In this document: piece by piece, positions 21,618-32,364 of the stretch | How positions within the stretch are numbered: position 1 is the stretch's first letter | Layout of the letters: each line of letters starts with the position of its first letter | Origin: Oscheius dolichura | Taxonomy: Eukaryota; Nematoda; Chromadorea; Rhabditida; Rhabditidae | Assembly: GCA_932521035.1 (NCBI GenBank) | Contig: OW051492.1 | Coordinates: 8,866,001 to 8,930,000, forward strand | Length of the DNA stretch: 64,000 nt | Direction of reading: 5' to 3' | Made by a program: the position numbers and the translations under genes | The notes under the pieces: model-generated | Seen by the model: the letters and a program-made list of their open reading frames with translations, nothing else | What the model was told of the DNA's origin: nothing | Database searches by the model: none

Positions 21618-24145
21618 ATGGCTCGTTTACTTATTCTTTTAGCCAGCGTTCTCATTTCAACAGCCGCCTTGAAGTGCTTCATGGCTCGTAAGCTTAAAAA
21701 TCCATCAGTATAACATAAATTGGCGTATTAAGAATCCACAGACCCTAATTACATTCCAAATGAAGTGGATCTTGGACTATGTCCAGTGAGCTCCACTGCC
21801 TGCTTCAGAACTCTTCTCAATACCACTTATCAGGGATTTCAAGTCACGGGAGCTCGTTTTGGCTGCGATTCTGCGGCTGATTCTGTCTGTCAGGTAAATT
21901 TTTTACACCAGGGAAGGCCAGGGGCGTTAGAAAGGGTACTTTTGGTAGTGCAGGGATGGAAGAGCCTGCAAATCGGGCTACTCGTTTCATTTCCGAGTAA
22001 ATCCGAGAATTATTCCCATTTCGGCTAGGTCCTCGATAGCCCGTTCGCCTGCACCCGTAAAGTCTCGGCAGGAGGATCACTTTTATTCAAAACTGTTACA
22101 AAACTGTGAGGCCTTTATAACTTTGTCTTGCCGAGACTTTACGGGTGCAGGGATCGGATCTATCGTGGACCGAACTCCCATCTCTCCTTTTTTTCAACTA
22201 ATTACAGTACCCTTTCCAGAATGGAGCAGACAATAACTGTCAATTCGCCCTAATGGGAACGTGTTGCTGCTATAGTGACGGCTGCAATCTGGGAAATGCC
22301 ACCCAGCCTCCAATAGTAATTGTCAATGGCACCACGACCACACCTTCCGCTCCTTCCAATACCACAACTCCCCATGAATTGATCTGCTACAGTGGCTGTA
22401 AGCAATCAGCTTACTTTTTTAATTCCCTCCAACTTTTTAAGCCTACCAACCAAATAGAACCATTGCGCCGGAATATTGTGCCTTGGGTACAAAACATTGC
22501 TTCAATATGACCATCGACGGCTTGTTGATAGGCGGATGCGACACTAATAACGGTGTCTGCCAGGTTTGCCTTCCATCTGCCACAGTTAGACAGTTTTCAG
22601 AATGGTGGAAATACTTGTACAGCCTCGGATGACGGTACCGTAATTTGTTGTTGTTCTTCGGATTACTGTAATGGGGGTTCTATCCCGAAGACGAATATAA
22701 CCACGACTCCTGTCCCTTCCAATACCACAGCACTACATTGCTACACTGGTTGTAAGCCTCTTGTCTTCGTCTTTTCCACTCAGAACCTTTTCAGACGACC
22801 AGAATACAAGAGTGGCTACCACTTGTCCCATGGAGACGAGCCATTGTTTTAGTTTGACTTATAACGATACCTCGGCAGTTGGCTGTGATATTGATAACCG
22901 TATCTGCCAGGTAAAGCAGCCACAGTTAGACAGTTTTTTGTTATTCAGAATGGCGGAAGTACCTGTACAGCCTCGGATGATGGTACAGTAATTTGCTGCT
23001 GCAGTAAGGATTACTGTAATGGGGGAGAGAACCCACCGCCGCCGAATACTCCCGCGACAGCCAACGATACAACCGTTCCGTCTACTGGCCGGCTTGTCTG
23101 TTATAATGGATGTAAGCTTGGAGTTCAAAACCATAAAATGGGAGACTTTTCAGTGGTGAACAGTACCAGTTATAATCCATACAAGATCGGTGAATTGGAA
23201 ACTTGTAGCCGGGGAACAATGGAGTGTATGACCATGGTGGAAAATGGACAAACTTACTACAGTTGTGACGACAATAATCAGTTCTGCCAGGTTAGTCTCT
23301 ATTCATTGTTATGATGTCAAAATATACCCTACTACTGTAATTTGAACACTGCAACTCGGAAAAAATAGGTATATTGATTCGATGTTGTTTATAGAGGATC
23401 GGTATGCGATAGTCCGATCCCTGCACCCGTAAAGTCTCGGCAAGACAAAGTTATAAAGGCCTCACAGTTTTGTAACAGTTTTGAATAAAGGTGATCCTCC
23501 TACCGAGACTTTACGGGTGCGGGGAATAGGACTATCGCATACCGGGCCGATTATAGAGGCAAAGTAAAGTTTCCAGCTTCATTTTCAAGCCTACATACAC
23601 TCCAAAATTTCAGCTTATCCCTCCAAATACCTGCCAAACAACCAACGGAGTCAAGTTGTGCTGTTGTCAAGGCAATTACTGCAATGGATCCCCAATTCCC
23701 GGCTCCCTAACCACTCCGTCTCCCACTCCAGCTGCTATGTCCTGTTATACCGGCGGTATGTTTCTATTTTCCAGTCAAAATAGTTGTATTTTTAGTAAAT
23801 TCTGACATCAACTACTATCCCAGCTACAGTGAAATCCAATCCTGTACGGGTGGAGTCCAGATGTGTTACCGGACGTTCCTATCAAATAATCTCTACTACG
23901 GTTGTGATAATCAAAAGTACTGCATGGTAAGATATTTCTTAAAGAGAAAAGAGTCATTTAAATTTTAGGGAAGAGTCTCTGGTTCGTGTTTTGACACCGG
24001 AGTCTATGGGAGGATGTGCTGCTGCGGGGAGAAGTTGTGCAACGGTCAGCCATTCGGAAATTATAACGACGGAACCTCCAGCTCTGCTTTAACATCTACC
24101 CTTCTTTCAACTCTGCTCTCAATTATTGTGCATAATTTTGTATAA
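21618..24145 (+). CDS. ET-module protein, five modules, GPI-type tail
   Basis: The start ATG at 21618 gives a signal peptide (MARLLILLASVLISTAALKC). Exons joined in phase encode five cysteine-rich modules, each opening CYxG or CF and closing with a CCC block: GTCCCYSDGCN, VICCCSSDYCN, VICCCSKDYCN, KLCCCQGNYCN, RMCCCGEKLCN. This is the nematode ET module, a Ly6-like disulfide fold by spacing. Thr/Pro linkers (TTTTPSAPSNTTTP) join modules. The end, SSALTSTLLSTLLSIIVHNF plus V, fits a GPI-attachment signal, so the protein is probably on the cell surface. Stop 24143-24145, AATAAA at once after. Each module is split by an intron at a similar place, pointing to growth by exon-pair duplication. MITE family 1 sits in two introns. 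No break was seen. Confidence 0.85.
22028..22172. mobile_element. MITE family 1, copy 2
   Basis: About 145 bases; arms GGTCCTCGATAGCCCG and the complement CTATCGTGGACC outside, CTGCACCCGTAAAGTCTCGG inside. In intron 2 of the ET gene. Confidence 0.85.
23400..23544. mobile_element. MITE family 1, copy 3
   Basis: About 145 bases; outer arms CGGTATGCGATAGTCC and GGACTATCGCATACCG are perfect complements. The middle lies in the opposite orientation to copy 2. In an intron of the ET gene. Confidence 0.85.
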
Positions 24146-24309
24146 AAATAAACGTTTTGCATTTTCCAATCAACAGAAGAATAACAGCACTGGCCCTCAA
24201 AAAACACCCAACAACCTGGTCGCGTTGTGACTCGGCGCTTTCGGGGGAAACCTCTTTCGCTTTGTTCTTTCCTCCTTTATTTGGTACAAGACTATCGATT
24301 GAAAAAGCT

Positions 24310-24369
24310 ATGGACTACGATCAATTTCTGGATCTACCTACGCAACTGAAGCTTCAAATCATTCGAAAG
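24310..24369 (+). pseudogene. Isolated F-box exon 1
   Basis: MDYDQFLDLPTQLKLQIIRK followed by a GTCAGT donor. The next 800 bases are a large foldback with no family exon 2, so this is the remaining head of an F-box-like gene probably destroyed by the insertion. Confidence 0.65.
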
Positions 24370-24686
24370 GTCAGTGGTCTTAGGGGCAGCTCCTTTTCCC
24401 CTCTGATTTTTTTTTTTGATTTTTTGTACATATGAGCTCTTCCTAGGTAGATCTCGGAGTGACCGATCTGATAAAACAAACTAGAAAAAAATTCCATGTA
24501 ATTGCGAAATTTAACGGGCGTTTCAAAAAAAAAGTTTAGAGTTTTACTATTTTCGCTGGTACGGTATCTTCCCGGCCACTTCTGAAAAAAACTGAATACG
24601 CCGTTCGATCGGACTCACAGAGTTGATCATCTATCAAACTTTTATTTTTCATGTAAAATCGCCATTTCCCAATCGATTGTCAAATA

Positions 24687-24747
24687 GGGTGCCACGCAGT
24701 GCGTATTTAAATTACGGCTCGAGGGTTCGATCCCGCTCGGCGTCGAT
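24687..24747 (+). repeat. tRNA-like (pol III-type) block
   Basis: GGGTGCCACGCAGTGCG resembles an A box and GAGGGTTCGATCCCGCTC a B box, spaced as in a tRNA. No cloverleaf acceptor stem is complete, so it is read as a SINE-like head, not a functional tRNA. Confidence 0.55.
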
Positions 24748-24850
24748 CTTTTATACTTTCTTTTGCTTTTTTCTTTTTTCCAGCAAACACCTTCTTTTGC
24801 AAAGATGAAACCATATCAATAAAAAGAAAAAAAGAAAAAGAGGGATATCA

Positions 24851-24914
24851 CCGAGCGGATTCGAACTCTCGATCTTTCTATCCTGTTTTGCAGAAACCCA
24901 CTGCGCCATTTGGC
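24851..24914 (-). repeat. tRNA-like (pol III-type) block
   Basis: On the minus strand AAATGGCGCAGTGGGTTTCT (A box) and GAGAGTTCGAATCCGCTC (B box), with normal tRNA spacing. Confidence 0.6.
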
Positions 24915-25179
24915 TAATTTTTAGAAAATGAAGGTTTTCCACAGAAAATTAAAGTTTGATAGATGATTTTGATCAACTCTGCGATCCCGATCGAACGGCG
25001 TATTCAGTTTTTTCAGAAGTGGCCGGGAACATAGCGCACCAGCAAAAATGGCAAAACTCACTGTTTTTTTTTTTGAAACGCCCGGTAAATTTCGCAATTA
25101 CATGGAATTTTTTTCCAGTTTGTCTTATCAGATCGGTCACTCCGAGATCTACCTAGGAAGAGCTCATGTGTACTGTAAA

Positions 25180-25410
25180 ACGGTCTCTATCAAAAGTTAT
25201 GAGGTCATTGACGGGACTTATCCATCACCCTACTATAATAACAATTCTTATCGTCGACTTGAAATTCCGTTACAAATAAATTTCACGGTACAAACCACAC
25301 AAACATTATTGCGACAACGCTTCTGCTACGGTTGCGTAGCTTTAGATAAGAATCAAAAAACACAAAACACCACATTTTCAACAATTTTTGAAATGAATTC
25401 TCTTGAATAG
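25180..25410 (+). other. Unexplained open stretch beside the foldback
   Basis: An open frame just outside the right arm contains HVYCKTVSIKSYEVIDG and YRRLEIPLQINFTVQ. No ATG, splice pattern or family is recognised; possibly a relic exon. Confidence 0.2.
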
Positions 25411-25454
25411 CAATACTTTAAATGGAGGGAAAGATTTATTTGTTTAATAGGGGA

Positions 25455-26446
25455 TTACTCTGTGGAATTAGAAAGGATATCAGCCAGATGGCGGGGAATA
25501 ACAATTGAAGATATACCACGGCACTCATTGGGAAGAAAAGGACCCCTTCTCCAGCTTTTTCCATTAAATATTTCAGTTTTATCGAGATATTTGTCTGTGT
25601 CATTATATCCTCCAATTACAAAAATCTCATTGTCAAGGACTGCTGCAGAAAAGCTATATCGAGGTTGTTTCATTGCCGGCAGTTCTTTCCATGTTAATTT
25701 TCCTTCTAGATTACTCACTCCCAGTACAGTATTGACTGTATTTCCATCATGACCTCCCATTACAATCAGATTATTTCCATAAGAAACGAGAGAATGCTCA
25801 GAAAGAGGTGTTGGCATATCATTCATCTCCGTCCAGACACCACTCTCCGGGTCGAAACATTCAACACTTTTCAAACGATCCCAATCATCATCCCATCCAC
25901 CACAGACAATGAATTTGCCATTATGAACTGCTGCAGCTGTATAACCTCGCGAATATTTCATGTCCCTAAAATAGTGATTAGCCCTGATTGAGCCTTGTAT
26001 CAGATGTTGTATCATCTCGTTTGAGAGACGAAGCGGCCGTTGGAAACCGAACAGAAGAGAAAAATTGGGAAAAAGTATTGAACTCACGGCATTTCAATCC
26101 ATTTGTCCTCTTTTGGATCATATCTTTCCACACTTTTTAATTTGAGTCCTCCAAATACCCAGATGGATCCATTCCATTCCACACTATTATTTGTAATACC
26201 CCATCGTCCCTCATTCATATCTGCCAATCGTATCCATTCCAATGTTTTGTTATCCAATTTGTATAATTCTTTCTCCATGAATTCACCACCGAATATATAG
26301 ATTTCTCCATCCAGATATACTGCACCTCCCTCATAAAGTTCTTTCGGTAATTTCAATGCCAATTTGATCCATTTGTCTTGTTTCAAAATGACCATTTCAT
26401 CACTTCCTCTGATATCTTTATTTTCTTCTCCTCCAAGGACTAAAAT
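25455..26446 (-). CDS. Kelch-repeat protein, 5' incomplete
   Basis: Two exons (26446-26088, 25965-25455) joined in phase encode about 290 residues of kelch repeats: VLGGEENKD, IYIFGGEFMEK, IWVFGGLKLKSVERYD, FIVCGGWDDDWDRLKSV, LIVMGGHDGNTVN and IFVIGGYNDTDKY, each with the paired glycines and following Trp or Tyr of a propeller blade. The part ends at SNSTE. The upstream exon preceding the acceptor at 26447 was not found; a palindrome (ATACCGAAAATGATTTCGGTAT) lies there instead. In animals such propellers often sit behind BTB-BACK domains as Cullin-3 adaptors, but no BTB is visible, so the 5' part is either missing or farther upstream. Confidence 0.75.
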
Positions 26447-26697
26447 CTAAAAGACTGCTAATTATTCTATTCCACAATATCTCACCGGACTGCATATACG
26501 ATATACCGAAAATGATTTCGGTATATCGTCACACCTATGCCATTTTTTGCCCAATTTCCTTATTTCACTGCTATTTTTTGTGTTGGTTTTACAAGGGTTT
26601 TCAACTCCAAGGTAGCACAGCCAGGGGGCTGCGCTCCCCGGACCCCCTGCCTAGTGGCTCCTCGTCTACATGCCTGCCGCGCGTAAAACGGGCGTAC

Positions 26698-26820
26698 GTG
26701 GGAGTGACCGGTGTTTGTGTCCGTATCTCGGCCATTTCTTGGTCAAATTCAAAAATTCTAGCTGCATCTGGAAGAGCACGTTTTTAGATCTCAAAAAATG
26801 GTCGATATATGGCCGAGATA
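26698..26820. repeat. Dispersed repeat family 3, copy 1
   Basis: GTGTTTGTGTCCGTATCTCG followed by GCCATTTCTTGGTC and AAATTCAAAAATTC. Related copies at 32028 and 41550. Confidence 0.6.
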
Positions 26821-26997
26821 CATTCATAAATGTGATGCTATGCAGGCGCGGAGCCGGAATCGGACGATATTGTCGAGTATTTTTTGATTTTATTGAACAA
26901 ATAGGCGTAAAACAGCCCGAGTAGTATAACTACCCGAAAAACATGATAAACTACTGAAAGAATAGGAAAAACAGAAAAGCAAAAAAGTTTGTTTGCG

Positions 26998-27062
26998 AGC
27001 GGGATCGAACCCGGGTTACTAGAATAGGACTTCGCAGAAAACCACTCGACCATGTGGTGCAA
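26998..27062 (-). repeat. tRNA-like (pol III-type) block
   Basis: Minus strand: CACATGGTCGAGTGGTTTTC (A box) and CCCGGGTTCGATCCCGC (B box). The strongest tRNA resemblance in the window, but the loops between do not make a clear cloverleaf. Confidence 0.6.
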
Positions 27063-27246
27063 AACTTGAAATCGACCACTGAGAATAAGTTTTTTGCTGA
27101 GATTTTGATTGCAAAATACTCAGCTGATTTTTTACATATTTATCATATAAAAATTTACCCCGGAAAGTGCCGTTTCGGTGAGATCGTGTTTTGGAAGCCC
27201 GAGATTAACGCCTTCACAGAGATCACAGCTCGCGGCGCCGGACGCC

Positions 27247-28795
27247 GGCGTTTCTCACGCGTGAGAATCGCCACTCTCTAGCCAAATTCACAGAATTGCT
27301 CTTCCGACTAGTTTTTCTTGTTTACTTTGTGTTGTTTTTTAATGTACTTTTCACTCTTTTACTTGCAATAAAACCGTTTATGTACAGATAAATCGGTATT
27401 TACAAGTGAAAATGGTTAGTAAAAAGCAGTAAATTGGGCGAATAGGGCTGAAAACGGCAGGACTGTCTTATTTCTTTAATTGTGTTGCTTTATTCCCTTC
27501 ATATGGTTTTCTACGCTATTTTGAACGCAGACAAATGTCTGCCGAGTGCTGTCTTCTGCACAAGAACAAGAAAACAGCCGAAAACAAGCGATTTCCCTGA
27601 AAATATTGCTCTTTCTCCCGAATACTAGGTGAAATGCGAAAGTGTTTTTATCCATAGGGTCGTTTCTTGACTAACTCTCGACGTTACGTTTTCGCTAATC
27701 TGATTATCAAAAATAAACGGAACTTATTGCTCATAAAACCAGTCTTTGGTAGGATCTCATCGATGGCCTGTCAATGTTTCCTTTGCCGTTGAACTTGAAT
27801 TCATAGTAGAGTCTTGGAATAAATCTTTTTTTGGATGTATACTTTGGATTGAATATCAATCGAAGACTTTGATACAGCTTGATGATAAAAGATCTCCTCA
27901 AGATTACAGTTGAAGGGTTTCCTTATTTTTTGAATTGTTTTCGTCCGCCAAATCCGAAGAAACGTTCTCGAAACGGATAATGCTTTTCACCAAACTTTGT
28001 CTCCTACTGCTCAACTTTCTTTTATTGTTAGCCATTTATACTTTATCCAAAGAGAAGAATATTAGGTCGCGTCAAAGTCCTTTCAATAGAGTCGTAACTT
28101 TGTTATTTCTGGATCAATTTGGTTCGGTCAACGTGCGCTAGTTAGATAAACGCCTGAAGAAAATTCACGATATAAATTCAGCTTTCCAGTCTGAACCCAA
28201 AATTTTTGGCGACCGTTTCAAACTTTTCCAAAAACCGTTTTTTCGGGATTTCTCGTTTATTTCGCATTTTCATGGGTAACTTTGTTCTTAGCAAAAGTCG
28301 AGCTTGGCGAGATACGTCTTCTACACTTGGAATTTTGGAAGTTGACCGAAAGGTAAAGGAGCTAGACTTCAAAAATGACATAGTTAAGGAAAATTGGTTT
28401 TGGGTAATTTGTTCTATAAAAGTGGGAATATCGGAATACTGACTTTGTATTCGAGGTTGGAATTTTTTCTGACATTTTGACTACCCACACGCCTATGTAG
28501 CCCGCGATCCTGAAAAGTTACAGATTTTCAGCTCTTCTTCCATGGTCAAATGATCACCCGGACGAGAAAAAATTCGAAATTTTTTGAATGCCAAATAACT
28601 GTCCCAGAGCACTTCCCTGGGCGTGAGAAATGCTAAAAGGCCAAAAAAGGGGGAAGAAAGCGCGTGTATATGGGAAAAATCGAAGTCCGCGCGCCGGGGA
28701 AAAGAGCTGAAAATCTGTAAGGGGTGGCGATTCTCACGCGAGATTTTTGACCTCCGTTAGGGGGGTCGCGATTCTCACGCGTGAGAAACGCCACT
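27247..28795. repeat. 1.5 kb interval bounded by inverted palindromes
   Basis: GGCGTTTCTCACGCGTGAGA at the left is matched, inverted, by TCTCACGCGTGAGAAACGCC at the right. Each contains the perfect palindrome TTCTCACGCGTGAGAA. A third, partial copy is at 28726. Open frames inside (27935-28141, 28206-28442) are short and unsupported. It may be a decayed transposon. Confidence 0.5.
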
Positions 28796-28801
28796 TCCCC
28801 G

Positions 28802-28965
28802 GTTGTCCATATCGAATTGTCTTCGCATGAGTTTTTTGGTAGTCATTCTATGAAAAATGAATTAATGGCAGCTGTTTTATTCGTATATTTGTAATTTTAC
28901 GAATATAGACTTATCAGATTGAGCTCAAAAAAACTCATTCGAAGACAATTCGATGTGGGTAATCT
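28802..28965. mobile_element. Short TIR element
   Basis: CATATCGAATTGTCTTCGCA and the complement TCGAAGACAATTCGATGTG, each followed inward by a T/A run (GAGTTTTTT/AAAAAACTC). About 160 bases. Confidence 0.7.
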
Positions 28966-29511
28966 ATTGCAGAAAAGAGATCATGTAAATATTCATTCAA
29001 TCATTAGATCTACTTACAGTTAGGTGGACGTTTTTACTATGGGAAATATTTTTCATTACTGTAGCGCGCCCGTTACGTAAATCACGTCTTGTCCAACATT
29101 TGTTCCGGGCTGCGAGCTGTGAGGCGCCACGCCTGGGGTAATCACGCTATCGGTCTATTTTTTTTCGTGAATTTTCTAGAGATCAATAGCTACATCCTAT
29201 AGTCTGTCAAGAAAAAAGACGACATTCAAAGGTCTAACGGACGCTCGTGGTGGGAGCCTCTGGCGTGCAAATTGCCGTAATTCCCGTAACTATACAGAAA
29301 GAATTATAGAAAGGGTATCAGAAAAGTTATAGCAAAAAGATCAAAACTTATTGCACAACCTAGTATGTTGTTATTTCTATGTGCGCTGAATTTTGTCTTC
29401 AACTTTTCGTTCCCTTTTTGACCTTGGCTAAAACTAAATTATTTAGTCTAAATAGCCGCGTCGCGAAGCGACAGCTAACCATAAAATTGTTACCAAGCGC
29501 CGAGGACAAGT

Positions 29512-30827
29512 TTAAATACGGATACTTACCGTAAGATTCGAATCACAGGATACCATTGGTCGACCTCGAACATTTACTGGCCCCGGTGGGTCGAAACTGG
29601 GTGCTGGATCAACGGGAACTACTGAAGAGTCTGCTTTAGATCCAAAATGGTCAATGACCTCTTTTAGCGACGGTCTGTCAGTGGCGCTTATATGCCAGCA
29701 TCTAAATTTGCCCAAATTTTTACAAGTCATTAGGTTCCAGCCGTGGGAGGGCTCTAATGAGTAGAGAACTTAAAAATAGAGAGAGGAAACCGCCTACCTT
29801 TGGATAAATCTTGCCGTATTCTCATCAATCTGCTCTGAAGTAAAAACAGGACGGGCCCCCTCTCTAACTGCCTGTAAATTTATGGCCACATCGTTTCCTT
29901 CTAGTGCGGTATACGGCTTTCTAAAAGTAAATGAGATGGATAAACGGAGACATACATTCGATGGAACAATTCCCAAATTGTAATAGCCAATGAGTAGATG
30001 TCCGCTGCCTGGCCATACCTTCTCGTAGTGATCACTTCCGGTGCCATGTAGTGAAAGGTCCCGACGCTGAAACAAAGCAACGGCCAGTTGGATGAGCTGC
30101 GGCTACCTACCACGCAGTAAGGCTGACGTCGGCATCTCTGGCTATGCCAAAATCAGCCAATTTTAGCTGACTTCCTGCTACTAGGATACTGTAATGGAAT
30201 AAAAATAAATAACGGGCTTCCCTTACTTGTCCGGCTTGATATCTCTGTGTATAATTTGTTTTTTATGGAGATACTGTAATCCACGGGCGATTTGCTTTAC
30301 CCATCGGCATATTTGAGCGGTATCATAGTTTTTTGTTCCATCATAAATTACTGAAATATCCATAACTTCAATAATAATAAAGGCAAACCGTTGTGGAGGC
30401 TGCCGCCTTCAACATATTCCATAACATAGCCGAAATACCTCGAAGAATCGGAACCATTCCATAGAATACCATATAATTGAACTATGTTCGGATGCCTATG
30501 CTAATTTTATGGAAAAATAGAAATAAAGAAGGTTCAACACCCCAAATAACAACAAGTCCTACCTTTACCAGGATCTCAACCTCCCTTTTATATTCTTCAC
30601 GGGGTTGCCGACCTGACCAGAAGAATTCTTTGACTACAATTTGTCTAAACCGTTCTTTTCTTCAGGAATGGCCCATAAACTGACCCAAAATCTTCCAACT
30701 CTCCTTTATAGATCCTTCCACCACTTCCGTTTCCAATAATTGTCAAATTTGTAAAATCATTTAGCACATAGAAGGGAATATCTTAATGGAAGAATAAGAA
30801 ATTGAACGAATAGCTACCGGCGAGCAT
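29512..30827 (-). CDS. Protein kinase, TKL-like Ser/Thr type
   Basis: The start ATG at 30825-30827 lies in a ten-base exon (MLA plus one base), joined to DIPFYVLNDFTNLTIIGNG. Catalytic landmarks in order: glycine loop IGNGSGGRIYKG, lysine in QIVVKEFFW, helix C glutamate in EYKREVEILVK, HRDIKPDNILV, DFG in KLADFGIARDADVSL, GTFHYMAPEVITTRRYGQ, and CWHISATDRPSLKEV near the end. All are intact, so the protein should be active. An apparent stop between the loop and the lysine disappears with a 40-base intron. The tail is short (PGPVNVRGRPMVS) and may continue in a further exon, since a GTAAGT donor precedes the last stop. No membrane span or signal peptide is seen. The substrate is unknown. Confidence 0.85.
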
Positions 30828-31332
30828 GGTGTTTTAGACACTTGACAGGGCAGGAAATAGGTGGCTTTGGAATGGCTTTTTTGACTGAAGAGATAAGAAG
30901 AAGAGAGATAAGCATGCCCACGAAGTGACTCTCCTTCTTTTCTCTCTCAACCAAGCAGTAGGCTGCGATAGCTGAAACTATATAAAAGAAGCTGCACCGA
31001 AGGCGTTTCACAGAGAGGGGAAGACCAAGATATGGGGATGTTATCAGAAGACTATTCGGGTAGCTTGCTATCTCTGGAACTCGTACACGTGCCTTCTATT
31101 CCTCTGCTTTTCGTTAAACGTTGTCAAAAACAGTTTCAGACTTCTAAATGGAAAAGAATTGGGGATTAAGGGGATTAAGGTTGACCGAATTTCGACAGAA
31201 CTTAGGCTTAGGGGATTTAGGTTGACCCCATCTTGGCAAAATTGAAGATTGCGCTCACAATGCTAGCCCGGGTTGCTGGGATGGAAGTTGGGATAGGTTG
31301 GTGGAGATTAGCCTTAGAGTTTTTCTTATAAA

Positions 31333-31863
31333 ATATTCAGAACTGGAAGATCGACGCCCGAAATGGAAGATCGACGCCCGAATGAATCATTTTTACATTG
31401 CTTGGGAAGACGTTAGCGATTATTACCATGAAGATATTTCTCACGAAATTTACTGAAGTAATGGGAATGGAGGTTGTTGTCGAGAGTTTTGAAATACCAC
31501 CGCGTTTTAAGATCTATGATTTTTCGGTAAGCTAATTCATAGCTAGAAACGGAATAGCCTTTTTAGCGCGAAAACTGCGATATTTGGATGAGAAAAGAGG
31601 CGGATGAGTGGCAGATGGCTTCGATTAAGAGAGACAACGACGGGTTCGCTACCACTCTAGGGTTCACCTTTGAAACGGCTGACTCAAAGACATCCTTCTT
31701 CTGGAAGTTGGTGTCTTTCTTCGAGCAGCAATACTTTGGCAATGTTATCGACTACTCATCGCTATACGAAACCTTTGAGCGAACGGAAAATCTGGAGAAA
31801 ATCAAGAAGACGTTCTCCAAAATTGCCCAACATGGCTCCATGAGAGTACAGTGGCGCCGTTAA
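31333..31863 (+). pseudogene. 3' fragment of an F-box-like gene
   Basis: After an acceptor (ATATTCAG) comes NWKIDAR and broken frames, then a final exon with CDIWMRKEADEWQMASIKR and LYETFERTENLEKIKKTFSK to a stop at 31861-31863. It matches the last two exons of the intact genes. A 19-base direct duplication (GAAGATCGACGCCCGAA) is inside. There is no upstream F-box. Confidence 0.65.
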
Positions 31864-32027
31864 TTTTGGAAGCCACCTTTTGTTGTCCTGTGTTTATAAT
31901 CAAACTGTTCTTTTTCTCATTTCAAAGTAAATAAATTGTTCTTTCTTTTGCCTAAGCTCCTTGTTACTTTCATACTTTACAATACGCCCAATATCGGGCG
32001 CACCCGTTTTTGGACTAGACGGAAGTG

Positions 32028-32110
32028 TCGGGAGTTTGTGTCCGTATCTCGGTGATTTCATGGTCGATTTCACAAATTCAAAGACCATTTTGGAGAGCTC
32101 ATCAAGACGA
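32028..32110. repeat. Dispersed repeat family 3, copy 2
   Basis: GTTTGTGTCCGTATCTCGGT, then GATTTCATGGTCGATTTC and CAAAGACCATTTTGGAGAGC. Confidence 0.6.
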
Positions 32111-32364
32111 TTCTAATGAACCTAGTCACAACTCAAGCGCTCTGTAGGCCCACAATCTTTGACTGAGTATATGTTACGTAACGCGATGCGCCAAAAAAAC
32201 TGAAGCGCCCGTGCGTTTGCCCATGTATGCTTTCATGCAGTCTTTCTACAAGCCCAAAAAATCGATATCGATTTGTGAAATTGACGCATACGGCCCTCTG
32301 AACGACGCGATCAACGGGCCAGATAGAGTCTGGCTTGGATCAGTCCAGATCAAGTATAACCGCC

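Larger units (their letters stand above)
24429..25172. mobile_element. Large foldback with two tRNA-like heads
   Basis: Arms of about 220 bases (24429-24655 and 24950-25172) are inverted copies, from ATGAGCTCTTCCTAGGTAG inward to AACTCTGCGATCCCGATCG-type sequence. Between them lie two tRNA-like blocks in opposite orientation, with an AT-rich centre. It may be a tail-to-tail pair of one repeat. Confidence 0.8.

Noticed and set aside
23389-23562. TTATAGAGG on both sides of MITE family 1 copy 3 as its target-site duplication
   Set aside because: The two copies are offset by different distances from the arms (2 and 5 bases), and the other two copies show no matching duplication.
25048-25410. A single gene through the right arm of the foldback
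   Set aside because: The first 40 codons are arm sequence also present inverted at 24.4-24.6 kb, so only the part after 25180 could be host sequence.
26998-27062. A functional tRNA gene
   Set aside because: A and B boxes are good but the acceptor and anticodon stems do not pair properly by eye. A tRNAscan run would decide.
30655-30720. An apparent frame shift in the kinase between the glycine loop and the catalytic lysine
   Set aside because: A 40-base intron (GTCAGT to TTTAG) joins GELEDFG to QIVVKEFF in phase, giving a normal kinase.
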